From Paraburkholderia gardini (GTDB taxonomy: Bacteria; Pseudomonadota; Gammaproteobacteria; Burkholderiales; Burkholderiaceae): a DNA stretch of 64,000 nucleotides. The stretch lies in contig NZ_CAJQYY010000002.1 of assembly GCF_907164575.1 (NCBI RefSeq), positions 1 through 64,000 of the forward strand. The letters run 5' to 3'. A model generated the notes under the pieces. The model was not told the origin of the DNA, did no database searches, and worked only from the letters and a program-made list of their open reading frames with translations. Position 1 is the stretch's first letter; every line of letters begins with the position of its first letter. The position numbers and the translations under genes are program-made. Below are positions 36,129 to 45,937 of the stretch, piece after piece.

Positions 36129-37211
36129 ATGACAGCAAGCGTACAGTCCGCCTCGCCCTCCCATTCCCGTCGCATCCCCCAGCTCGACGGACTGCGTGCC
36201 GTCGCGGTTCTTGCCGTGTTTGCCCAGCATGCGCTCAGGGCGCCGTTATGGATGGGCGTCGACCTGTTTTTCGTGCTGAGCGGCTTTCTGATCACCGGCA
36301 TCCTGCTGGAACGCAAGGCGCGCCAGCAGTCGTATTTCAGCTATTTCTACTCGCGACGGATTCGCCGCATCCTGCCGCCTTATCTGCTGCTGATGCTCGT
36401 TTCTTCGCTCGTGTTCGGGCTCGGCTGGGCGCAGCACTGGCAGTGGTATGCATTTTTCGCGACGAACATCGGCGACGCGCTCGGACAAAGCGGCCACGAC
36501 AGCCTGAACGTGCTGTGGTCGCTCGCCGTCGAGGAGCAGTTTTACATCGTGTGGCCGTTCGCGGTCCTGCTGCTGTCGCAGCGCGCGCTGGCGATCCTCG
36601 CCGCCGCCCTGATCGTGCTCGTGCCGCTGTTGCGCGCCGTCGCGACGCCGTGGTTCGACACGTTCTGGCCGATCTACTACCTCACGCCGTTCCGCATGGA
36701 TCTGCTGTCGGCGGGCGCGCTGCTCGCGGTGGCGGTGCGGCGCGATCGCAATGCGCTCGAACGTTTCCGGCTGCCCGCCGTGTTCGCGCTCTTTGCGGCG
36801 CTGGCCGTGCTCGCCGCGCTGCATCTGCATTTCCCGCGCTTTCGCGCGGAGAACACGCCGCTTTCGAACGCCTGCCTTTACAGCATATCGCTCGTGCTGT
36901 GCACATCGGCGCTGGTGATCGCGTTGCAGTCGAGGGGTATCGTCAGGCAGGTCCTGTCGCATCCGGTGCTCGTCTATATCGGCACGGTCAGCTATACGAT
37001 TTACCTGATTCATCTGACCGTGCTTTACATGCTGTGGCCGCTTGAACTGAATCGTTATGTCACCGCCGCGCTTGCGCTCACCATCACGCTGGCCTATGCC
37101 ACGCTCACGTGGTTTGCGTTCGAACGGCGTCTGATTGCCGGGTCGGGCGCGGGTCGTGCGGGCACGCGAACGGTATCCGCCCAGAGCGGTTCCGCCGGAT
37201 CGCGGACCTGA
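36129..37211 (+). CDS. bceO: Acyltransferase family 3 (BceO-like)
   Basis: This 360-residue inner-membrane acyltransferase has about ten hydrophobic segments. It starts RRIPQLDGLRAVAVLAVFAQ with the catalytic-region histidine in AVFAQHAL. GVDLFFVLSGFLITGILL and FYSRRIRRILPPYLLL are hallmark motifs, and NVLWSLAVEEQFYIVWP carries the conserved acidic pair. It should O-acylate (probably acetylate) the repeat unit. ATG at 36129 is preferred for length and the family start; one at 36072 is possible. It is the first gene of a plus-strand unit with the SGNH gene (36 bp) and bceN. Named by family and position. Confidence 0.87.
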   Translation: MTASVQSASPSHSRRIPQLDGLRAVAVLAVFAQHALRAPLWMGVDLFFVLSGFLITGILLERKARQQSYFSYFYSRRIRRILPPYLLLMLVSSLVFGLGWAQHWQWYAFFATNIGDALGQSGHDSLNVLWSLAVEEQFYIVWPFAVLLLSQRALAILAAALIVLVPLLRAVATPWFDTFWPIYYLTPFRMDLLSAGALLAVAVRRDRNALERFRLPAVFALFAALAVLAALHLHFPRFRAENTPLSNACLYSISLVLCTSALVIALQSRGIVRQVLSHPVLVYIGTVSYTIYLIHLTVLYMLWPLELNRYVTAALALTITLAYATLTWFAFERRLIAGSGAGRAGTRTVSAQSGSAGSRT

Positions 37212-37246
37212 GCACGCGCCGCGCTCAACTTCGACATCGAACCACC

Positions 37247-39059
<1,813 letters not shown>

Positions 39060-39086
39060 CGCGGCGTCGCGTTCCGGATGCCGCTG

Positions 39087-39137
39087 CGTTGCATTTGCGT
39101 CTCAACGGCGTACAATCTTCGCATCGCAATTGCAACG
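39087..39137 (+). promoter_or_regulatory. Promoter and dyad operator of the toxin-antitoxin pair
   Basis: A -10-like TACAAT lies at 39111-39116 with a weak TTGCAT at 39089-39094 (16-bp spacer). Two 13-bp arms, cgttgcatttgcg (39087-39099) and cgcaattgcaacg (39125-39137), are inverted repeats with one mismatch and flank the -10 box. An antitoxin or toxin-antitoxin complex binding both arms would block the promoter, the usual autoregulation of such pairs. The second arm ends 14 bp before the antitoxin ATG. Confidence 0.6.
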
Positions 39138-39151
39138 CACGGAGTGAGCCC

Positions 39152-39427
39152 ATGAAAACCGCCACCATCCCTTCCCTGCGGGTGGATCCGAGGCTGCGTG
39201 AAGCGGCCGAAAGCGTGTTGCTCGAGGGGGAAAGCCTGTCGTCGTTTGCAGAAGAATCGCTGCGTGCCAATGTCGCTCGCCGTCAGATGCAAAAGGAATT
39301 CATTGCACGCGGGCTGGCTGCAAGGGACGAGGCGCGCCGAACGGGCGAGTACTTCGACGCAGACGAAGTGCATGCCGGGCTTGAGGACATGCTGGCTGCC
39401 GCGAAGGTGCGCGAGGGCAACCGTTGA
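39152..39427 (+). CDS. ParD/YacA-like antitoxin
   Basis: This 91-residue protein has a ribbon-helix-helix-type N-terminus (about 6-45; IPSLRVDPRLREAAESVLLE and SLSSFAEESLRANVARRQMQ). The acidic, flexible C-terminal part (YFDADEVHAGLEDMLAAAKV) typically wraps the toxin. GGAG precedes the ATG. The stop codon overlaps the TTG start of the toxin by 4 bp, and an operator-like dyad covers the promoter. It should neutralise the downstream ParE/RelE-type toxin and repress the pair. The pair interrupts the EPS locus between bceN and bceK. Confidence 0.85.
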   Translation: MKTATIPSLRVDPRLREAAESVLLEGESLSSFAEESLRANVARRQMQKEFIARGLAARDEARRTGEYFDADEVHAGLEDMLAAAKVREGNR

Positions 39428-39723
39428 GTTATCGCGTGCGCTATACCAGTGCCGCGCGCGCTGATTTGCGGCGACTGTACGGCCTCATGCTCGAACATGA
39501 CATGGCTTCGGCCGGGCGGGCCATTGAAGTCATCCGCAAGAGCACTGAAGTCCTCAGCGCGTTTCCCTTCTCCTGTCGCAAGGCCGATCCTGCCAATCCG
39601 TTCCTGCGGGAGCTGATCGTAAGCTTTGGGAGCGCTGGATATGTCGCCTTGTTCGAGATCGAGGACGACACCACGGTGACGATTCTCGCTATACGGCATC
39701 AACGCGAAGAGGACTATCACTAG
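39424..39723 (+). CDS. ParE/RelE-family toxin
   Basis: The 99-residue protein starts MSYRVRYTSAARADLRRLYG and has the compact ParE/RelE fold pattern, with a C-terminal beta segment YVALFEIEDDTTVTILAIRH. Toxins of this fold poison DNA gyrase (ParE) or cut mRNA on the ribosome (RelE); sequence alone does not decide which. The start codon is TTG within TTGA, overlapping the antitoxin stop, so toxin translation is coupled and probably weak. That fits the need for antitoxin excess. A strong terminator follows at 39781. It looks intact. Confidence 0.88.
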   Translation: MSYRVRYTSAARADLRRLYGLMLEHDMASAGRAIEVIRKSTEVLSAFPFSCRKADPANPFLRELIVSFGSAGYVALFEIEDDTTVTILAIRHQREEDYH

Positions 39724-39732
39724 CTAAACGAC

Positions 39733-39807
39733 AAAGCCTGACGCATGGCCAGGCTTTGGGGGCTTTGTTAGCGGTCTGAATGCCACGGTCTGCCGTGGCA
39801 TTTTTTT
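39733..39807. terminator. Double hairpin terminator after the toxin gene
   Basis: Two stems lie between the toxin gene and the convergent bceK gene. The first pairs aaagcctg (39733-39740) with caggcttt (39750-39757). The second pairs tgccacgg (39781-39788) with ccgtggca (39793-39800) over a 4-nt loop and is followed by seven T at 39801-39807: a textbook intrinsic terminator for the plus strand. The first stem could act in either direction. This separates the toxin unit from the bce genes read towards it. Confidence 0.85.
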
Positions 39808-39825
39808 CAGGCGTATCGAAGCGCC

Positions 39826-40992
39826 CTAATGGACGACGCCCGCGGCAATCGCTTCGTCATACACCGAAGCCACGCGCTTCGCGATCACCGCATTGTCGAA
39901 GTTCTCACGCGCGTACGCACGGCATGCGTCGGCGTCCGGCAGCTTGAGCGAGCCGTCGAGTGCGGCCGCGAGACCCTCCGCGATCGCCGTGGCGCCGGTG
40001 GCCGGCAACACCAGATCCTGCGACAGCCCCGCAACCGCTTCCGGCAATCCGCCTACTGGCGTGACGAGCACCGGCGTGCCCGACGCGAGCGACTCCACCG
40101 TGATCAGCCCGAACCCTTCGAGCGCCACCGTCGGCACGACGCTGATCGTCGCGGCGCGATACAGCGAGGCGAGGTGCTGGTCGGGAACGAAGCCCAGCAG
40201 CTTGACGTTGTCCGCGAGACCGGCTTCGTCGATACGCGCCTGCAACTCCGCTTCGAGCCGGCCCTTGCCCGCGATCAGCAACAGCACGTCCGGCTGCCGG
40301 CGTTTGAGAAGTTTCACCGCGTCGACAAGATCTTCCAGTCCCATGCGGCGCACGAGTCGCCGCACCGCCAGCACGATCGGACGTCCGAGCGGCAACTGAA
40401 GCTTGAGCCGCGCTTCCGTGGGCGACACCGGCAGGTTGAACTGTTCGACGTTCACGCAACCCGGCACGACGCGAATGCGCTCCGGCGAGATGCCATAGCG
40501 CGACGTCAGGATCTTGCCGAACGCCTCCGAGAGCACGATCAGGCGCGACGAACGCGCATACACGGCCTGCTCCAGATAGCGCTTTGCACGCTGGCCAAGC
40601 GAATCGGCGCCTTCGACGTGACTTTCATCGGCCCACGGTCCCTGAAAATGCGAGACCTGCGGAATGCCGCGCGTGACGTCGAGACCCGGAAACGTGTACA
40701 GCGCGAAGTGCGACGAAATCACATCGGGCCGCTCGATCCCGATCGCATCGCGCAGCGCACGGCGCGCGGCCATCAGACGTCGCGGCAGCGACTGCGCAGC
40801 CGGGCCGAAGCCGCGAATCGCGCCATCGGTATCCTCGGCGACACGCGGCGAGCCCGCGACGACGCCCCGTACCGCAACGCCCGCGCCCGGCAGCGCGCCG
40901 ACGAGCGAGTAGTACATGCGGTCGAGCCCGCCGGCGCGCTCGGGGAACCAGTGCATGCCGATTTGCAGCGATTTGATTGAACGGGTTGTCAT
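39826..40992 (-). CDS. bceK: GT4 glycosyltransferase (BceK-like)
   Basis: This is a 388-residue GT-B transferase: N-terminal acceptor part with LQIGMHWFPERAGGLDRMYY, then a C-terminal donor domain with VVPTVALEGFGLITVESLAS containing the E-x7-E motif. No signal peptide or clear membrane helix is present; it should act at the cytosolic face of the inner membrane. The ATG at 40992 follows AGGGAAC; a longer frame to 41019 is less likely. It is the last gene of the bceB-to-bceK strand, 84 bp after bceJ. It adds one sugar of the repeat unit; which one cannot be told. Confidence 0.9.
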   Translation of the reverse strand: MTTRSIKSLQIGMHWFPERAGGLDRMYYSLVGALPGAGVAVRGVVAGSPRVAEDTDGAIRGFGPAAQSLPRRLMAARRALRDAIGIERPDVISSHFALYTFPGLDVTRGIPQVSHFQGPWADESHVEGADSLGQRAKRYLEQAVYARSSRLIVLSEAFGKILTSRYGISPERIRVVPGCVNVEQFNLPVSPTEARLKLQLPLGRPIVLAVRRLVRRMGLEDLVDAVKLLKRRQPDVLLLIAGKGRLEAELQARIDEAGLADNVKLLGFVPDQHLASLYRAATISVVPTVALEGFGLITVESLASGTPVLVTPVGGLPEAVAGLSQDLVLPATGATAIAEGLAAALDGSLKLPDADACRAYARENFDNAVIAKRVASVYDEAIAAGVVH

Positions 40993-41076
40993 GGCTGTTC
41001 CCTGGTTATTGTTGAACATGACTGCAACGACGCGCTGCAGCCAGCGTGGCGATGGATGGGATGACCGGTACGTGAT

Positions 41077-42291
41077 TCATTCGGCCGTCTCCCGGTGCGC
41101 GAGCACGGGCGTGCGCACGACTTCGCCTTCGGTGCTGCCCGCGTTGCGCGGTTCGTTGCGGCGGCCCACGATCTGCCGGTACAGGTCGATGTACTGGCGC
41201 GCCATGCGCGCCCAGCCGAAGCCGTTCGCGAGTTCGCTGGCGGCACGGCCCATCGCGCGGCATACCGGGTCGGACGCGGCGAGGCGCGCAATCGCACCGG
41301 CGAGCGCATGGGGATCGTCGGGATCTTCGAGCACGATGCCGCACTCGGGCGTGATGATCTCCGCGCCCCCTGCCGTACGCGCCGTGACGACCGGCAGACC
41401 CGCGGCCATCGCCTCGAGCAGCGACAGGCTCATCGCCTCATAGCGCGACGGAAACACGAAGGCATCGACCGAATGCATCAGCACCGGCATCTCGTTCACG
41501 AGTCCGAGAAAATGCACGCGGTGCTCGACGCCGAGCGCGCGTGCCTCGTCCGGATACGGGCTGCCCGGCAGATAACCGGCGACCGCGATCTGCACGTGCT
41601 CGGGCAATTCCTTCAACGCCCTGAGCACCGTGCCGAGGTTCTTGCGCGGCGTGCGCAGATCGCCGACAAAGAGCAGCAGGAACGCGTCGGCCGGCAGGTT
41701 GAATTTCGCGCGATCGCCCGTGGCGGCCGCGAAGCCCTGCGTATCGACACCGTTATAGATCACATCGATGCGGTTGCGCGGCGTGAGCCCGATCGCGCGG
41801 ATTTCGTCGGCGACCTTCTGCGAGACGGCCGTGATCACGCGCGAGCGCCGGTAGGCCCAGCGTTCGAGCCGCGCGTTGATGCCCGTGTAGAGAAACTGGT
41901 ACGCGGACCATACGCCCTTCGCGAGCCCGAACGGGTAGTACCTGCTGCCGAACCAGCCGCTGTGCACGAAGTGCGCGGTGTTGACGTCGGCCGCGATCCA
42001 CGAGATAAAACCGTTCACATGCAGGACGTCGTATTCACGACGATGCCGGCGCAGCCACCATGCGCTCTTTAACGCAAACACCTGCTGGCGGAGCAGGTTC
42101 GACGGCCACCATTTGCCGATCCGTACCGGGATCCAGCGCACGTCCGGATGCGCCAGCAGTTCCGGCGCGACGTGCGAAGCAATGAGGGTCACCGCGATAT
42201 TTTCATCCAGGGCCGCGCGCGCGATTTCATGGTTGACGCGTCCCTGACCGTCGTTATGACGCACGACGTGCGTGACGATGGCGACTCTCAC
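41077..42291 (-). CDS. bceJ: GT4 glycosyltransferase (BceJ-like)
   Basis: This is a 404-residue GT4 enzyme with RVAIVTHVVRHNDGQGRVNH at the N-terminus, a central interdomain segment NRIDVIYNGVDTQGF, and donor-site VFPSRYEAMSLSLLEAMAAG. The start is a GTG placed immediately after the bceI stop codon (TGA-GTG), so translation probably re-initiates there. It lies in the bceB-K operon and adds one sugar to the lipid-linked repeat unit at the cytosolic membrane face. The sugar and linkage are not known from sequence. Confidence 0.9.
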   Translation of the reverse strand: MRVAIVTHVVRHNDGQGRVNHEIARAALDENIAVTLIASHVAPELLAHPDVRWIPVRIGKWWPSNLLRQQVFALKSAWWLRRHRREYDVLHVNGFISWIAADVNTAHFVHSGWFGSRYYPFGLAKGVWSAYQFLYTGINARLERWAYRRSRVITAVSQKVADEIRAIGLTPRNRIDVIYNGVDTQGFAAATGDRAKFNLPADAFLLLFVGDLRTPRKNLGTVLRALKELPEHVQIAVAGYLPGSPYPDEARALGVEHRVHFLGLVNEMPVLMHSVDAFVFPSRYEAMSLSLLEAMAAGLPVVTARTAGGAEIITPECGIVLEDPDDPHALAGAIARLAASDPVCRAMGRAASELANGFGWARMARQYIDLYRQIVGRRNEPRNAGSTEGEVVRTPVLAHRETAE

Positions 42292-43761
42292 TCAGTGCCC
42301 TCCATGGAGAATGAGATTCCGCCTGCGGTTCAGCTTTTGCCAGTGCGCCGAGGACAGAATCGAGAAGAAGCTCATGAACAGGAGCAAGCCGCCCGTGCCC
42401 ACGAGCGAATTGGTGAAGACCAGCATCGAGAAACACGCAAGCCCGAGACTCAGGCACGCACCCGCGAACTTGTCGTCGTGAAGCGCGAACGAGGCCAGCA
42501 CGGCGCGCATCAGCAGCCACAGGATGCCCGACATGTAGAGCAGCGTGCCGGGCCAGCCGAGCACGAACGGAATGTTCATCACACCGCTGTCGAAGTTGCC
42601 GTACTTGCCGAGTTCGCCGCCGCTGTCGCTCGACAGTCTGGTCGACGTGCCGGTGGCGCCGAGCCCTTCACCCTGCACGTCGGTGAACGCGGTTTTCGCG
42701 AACGTCGCGTAGAACTCGTTACGCGCCGCGTAGCTGGTGTCGTCGTTGAGGTTGACGAGGGTTTCCAGGCGCGTCTGCATGCGTTCCGCGACCGGGCCGA
42801 CGGCCAGCAGCGGCACGCACAGCCCCGCGAGCAGCACGGCGGTCGCGATAATCCGCACGCGTATGCGATTGTTGGATTTGACGAGCTGGATCAGCAGCGC
42901 GACGACCCAGCCGCCCCACGTCGAGCGCACGAGGCTCAAGGCGAACGCGATAAAGCCGAGCGCGCCCGCGATCCAGCGCACCCGGTGCTGCGCGGCCATC
43001 ACGAACACCATCGCGCCCATCATCGCAAGCGCGAACGGACCGGACGAATTCATCGTGCTGAACACGCGCACGCCGAGCGGCACGGCGTCGCCCTGCGAGT
43101 TCATCTGCGAACCGAGCATCCACATGACGTCCCACGGCGGCATGATGAAAAACTGCACGAGACCGTATGCGCCCATCGCGAGCATGCCCCAGATGAACGT
43201 ATTGACGATCACCTCGCGGTATTCGGGGTACTGGCGCGTGTGCGCCATGATGTGAAAACCGATCAGTACCGGATAGATCCAGTTCGCGAGGTCGTACAGC
43301 GCGGCGAGCGGCCCGCTCGACACGACGCCGATCAGAAACGCGTACGCGAGACCCGCGAGGATCAGCAGCACCGGCAAGCCACGCCGCTGCGCGAGCACTG
43401 GATAAAAACGCAGCAGCGAGAGTCCGCTGATCATCGTGACGGCGAGCGGCGCGACCTGGATGAGGCTCGTCGGTGTGAACGAGCCTTTCGACCAGTCCGC
43501 GAGACGGCGTACCTCGGGGCTCAGGAACCACAGCCACCACATGAAACCGACGTACCGCGCGGGGCTTTTGAAGTACAGCCAGAATCCCGTGAGAATCGCG
43601 AGCACGGGGAACGCAAGCGTCAGCACGGTGCCCTGATGCGCGCCGATCAGCACGGCCGTGACAAGCCACAGCAGCGCCTGCGGCAGCCATGCCTTGCGCT
43701 CGCCGCTGAAAAAGCGCGACGGGCGCTCGTCGATCTGGGCGCGTGCGACAGCCATCGTCAT
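42292..43761 (-). CDS. bceI: EPS polymerase, Wzy-like (BceI-like)
   Basis: The 489-residue inner-membrane protein has about 11-12 hydrophobic segments. A large periplasmic loop (about 340-420) contains ARNEFYATFAKTAFTDVQGE and GLGATGTSTRLSSDSGGELG, matching O-antigen ligase/polymerase proteins. It should polymerise repeat units at the outer face of the inner membrane after BceQ flips them. The start ATG overlaps the bceH stop by 4 bp (ATGA), and bceJ follows directly. Polymerases are weakly conserved, so the assignment rests on topology and position in the locus. Confidence 0.85.
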   Translation of the reverse strand: MTMAVARAQIDERPSRFFSGERKAWLPQALLWLVTAVLIGAHQGTVLTLAFPVLAILTGFWLYFKSPARYVGFMWWLWFLSPEVRRLADWSKGSFTPTSLIQVAPLAVTMISGLSLLRFYPVLAQRRGLPVLLILAGLAYAFLIGVVSSGPLAALYDLANWIYPVLIGFHIMAHTRQYPEYREVIVNTFIWGMLAMGAYGLVQFFIMPPWDVMWMLGSQMNSQGDAVPLGVRVFSTMNSSGPFALAMMGAMVFVMAAQHRVRWIAGALGFIAFALSLVRSTWGGWVVALLIQLVKSNNRIRVRIIATAVLLAGLCVPLLAVGPVAERMQTRLETLVNLNDDTSYAARNEFYATFAKTAFTDVQGEGLGATGTSTRLSSDSGGELGKYGNFDSGVMNIPFVLGWPGTLLYMSGILWLLMRAVLASFALHDDKFAGACLSLGLACFSMLVFTNSLVGTGGLLLFMSFFSILSSAHWQKLNRRRNLILHGGH

Positions 43762-44948
43762 CGCCCCCTGCCGGCCTGATGCCGCGACTGCGGTTGCACG
43801 GGCTGCGCGGGTTGCACGCTGCTGCCGCCCGCGCGGCGCCGCGCTTCGTCGACGGAGCGGCCACGCGGCGCCGCGCGCCGGCGCATCAGTTCACGCGTGA
43901 TGCGCACGTGCTGCTGCGCGAACTGCTCGGTGGTGAGTTCGCGCGTGGTCAGCTGACGCGCGGCGGCCTGCGCCTGACGCAACGCGTCGCCGGGCGCGGC
44001 GACGAGCCGGGCGACCGCCTGACGCAGCGCCTCCGGATCGAACGGCGGCACATAAGCGGCCTGCGCATCGGTGAAGTAGTCCCTCAACGCGCCGACATCG
44101 GTAACGATCATCGGCTTGCCGAGCGCCGCGGCTTCGAGCATCACGGTGATGCCCGACGCGTGCGTATTCGGCCGTAGCGGCACGACGATCACATCGGCCC
44201 AGTCGTACAGTTCACGTTGCTTCTTCAGGCCGGCGGCAGGCGCGATCTCGACGTTCGAAGCGTGCAGCGAAGATGGAATGCGCCGGCGTGTCGCCAGCCT
44301 GACCGTGTAGCGCGCATCGTTGCCATAGGCACTGATGAGGCTTTCCCAGTCGCGGTCGCGATCGTTACCGATCGCGGCGATACGCACCGGCGTGTGCGGC
44401 TGCCATGCAACCGGTTCCCGCACCGGGAAATCGCGGGTATTCAGGCCATAGTAGACATGCACGGCGTCGCGATCGAGGTAACGGCGGCACAACAACGCGT
44501 TTTCGGAAGCGAGTGTCGTCAGCACATCGGCGCGCGCGATCAGCTTGCGATACGCCCAGCGGCGCAGCACACCGTAGTCCGGCCATTTGTCGAGCAGCCA
44601 CACGCTCTGCGCGAGCAATAGCGGCTGGCGTTTCTGCCGGCGCCTGAGCAGCAGCAATAGCGCCACCGAAAGATATTCGTGTTCCGTATGCGTCCACACC
44701 ACGTCGGAGCGCATGATTTCGTCGCGATTGCGCAGCGTGTGAATGAAGTCGAAGCCGAGCACGGCCTTCAGCCCACGACGCAGGAGCCGCATCGGCAAAC
44801 GCTCGCGGGCGTCCTGCGAATAGCTCAGCGCGAACTCATCCGATTCGGCATGGTGATAACCGTACAGGCAGCCGATGTCGTCGCCCTTGCGGTAAAAACG
44901 CGGGTCGGCGCCGTAAAACAGATGGACGTGGACGTGGGTCGCACTCAT
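43758..44948 (-). CDS. bceH: GT4-like glycosyltransferase (BceH-like)
   Basis: The 396-residue GT-B-type transferase has an N-terminal region VHVHLFYGADPRFYRKGDDI. Its C-terminal donor domain carries ADVIVVPLRPNTHASGITVM and LEAAALGKPMIVTDVGALRD, and a C-terminal Arg/Gln-rich tail (about 365-396) may hold it at the membrane surface. It overlaps bceI by 4 bp and follows bceG by 46 bp. It contributes one sugar transfer in repeat-unit assembly. It is more divergent than BceJ and BceK, so the GT4 family call is less certain than the transferase call. Confidence 0.85.
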   Translation of the reverse strand: MSATHVHVHLFYGADPRFYRKGDDIGCLYGYHHAESDEFALSYSQDARERLPMRLLRRGLKAVLGFDFIHTLRNRDEIMRSDVVWTHTEHEYLSVALLLLLRRRQKRQPLLLAQSVWLLDKWPDYGVLRRWAYRKLIARADVLTTLASENALLCRRYLDRDAVHVYYGLNTRDFPVREPVAWQPHTPVRIAAIGNDRDRDWESLISAYGNDARYTVRLATRRRIPSSLHASNVEIAPAAGLKKQRELYDWADVIVVPLRPNTHASGITVMLEAAALGKPMIVTDVGALRDYFTDAQAAYVPPFDPEALRQAVARLVAAPGDALRQAQAAARQLTTRELTTEQFAQQHVRITRELMRRRAAPRGRSVDEARRRAGGSSVQPAQPVQPQSRHQAGRGR

Positions 44949-44994
44949 GCAGTAACTCCGGGCTTGTTATGAAGGACTTCGGCGCGCGCGACGA

Positions 44995-45918
44995 TCAGGA
45001 GGCCGTACGTCGCGCCTCGTGCGCGCCGGTACGCACGGCGCGCCAGCGCGACAGCGTCGCGCGGCCGCGCTTCGAGGCCAGTGCGAGCACCGCATGCGCC
45101 ATGCCCGGATACACGCGCGTGCCGACGAGCGTGTACCACCACCAGGCGGCTTCGCGCCGCAGCGGCGGCAGATGGTCGCGCAGGATCAGGTGCAGGTTGT
45201 ACGCGGCGTTGCGCACGGCCTGCAGCGTCTGCGCGTCGCGGCGGTCGTCGTCGAAGCGTTCGGCGGGAAAGTGATCGACGGCGACCTGCGGGTCGTACAC
45301 GAGCTTCCAGCCCGCGTGCTTCACGCTCATGCTGAACGCCATGTCGTTGTGAACCTGGGCGCCCGTGCCGCGCAGGCGCGGATCGAAACGGATCGTGCGG
45401 ATCGCCTCGCGCCGGTAGCTCATGTTCGCGCCCTTCAGCAGGTCGACTTCGCGCGCTCCGCCCACGCCGAGATGGTGGTTGCCGATGATCCTGCCCGACG
45501 CGCGCAGCTTGCCCACGAGCGGCCGTGCATCGTCGAGAATGCCGCCCTTCTGGTGTACCCAGTCGCGCCCGCCGAGCGCGCCCAGCAGCAGGTCGTTCGA
45601 GAACGCATCCGCGATGCGTCGCGCCCAGTCGGGACGCGGCGCGGCGTCGTCGTCGGTGATCGCGATCACGTCGCCCGTCGCGGCGTCCAGCCCGCGATTG
45701 AGCGCCGCGACCTGCCCCGGCGTTTCGACGATCGCGACGCGCAGCGGCAAGGTGCCCTTCACCGCGGGGTCGTGCAGGCATGCGAGCGTTTCGGCGTCGT
45801 CGGGGCGCACGACGACGATCACTTCGTCCGGCGCGCGCTGCTGGCGCCGGAGCGCGGAGAGGCAGCGCGCGAGATCGGCGGGACGGCGAAACGTCGGAAC
45901 CAGTACGGAGAGTTTCAT
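44995..45918 (-). CDS. bceG: GT2 glycosyltransferase (BceG-like)
   Basis: The 307-residue GT-A enzyme of family 2 starts KLSVLVPTFRRPADLARCLS. It has the nucleotide-binding AALNRGLDAATGDVIAITDD with the DxD-like motif DDDAAP near residue 92-97, and an acceptor region ANMSYRREAIRTIRFDPRLR. It is cytosolic, possibly membrane-associated through hydrophobic C-terminal residues (AWWWYTLVGTRVYPGMAHAV). The first glycosyltransferase gene after bceF, 19 bp apart, it may add the second sugar onto the glucose placed by BceB, though the order of action is not shown. Confidence 0.92.
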   Translation of the reverse strand: MKLSVLVPTFRRPADLARCLSALRRQQRAPDEVIVVVRPDDAETLACLHDPAVKGTLPLRVAIVETPGQVAALNRGLDAATGDVIAITDDDAAPRPDWARRIADAFSNDLLLGALGGRDWVHQKGGILDDARPLVGKLRASGRIIGNHHLGVGGAREVDLLKGANMSYRREAIRTIRFDPRLRGTGAQVHNDMAFSMSVKHAGWKLVYDPQVAVDHFPAERFDDDRRDAQTLQAVRNAAYNLHLILRDHLPPLRREAAWWWYTLVGTRVYPGMAHAVLALASKRGRATLSRWRAVRTGAHEARRTAS

Positions 45919-45937
45919 GATGGATCCTTTCGTGCGC

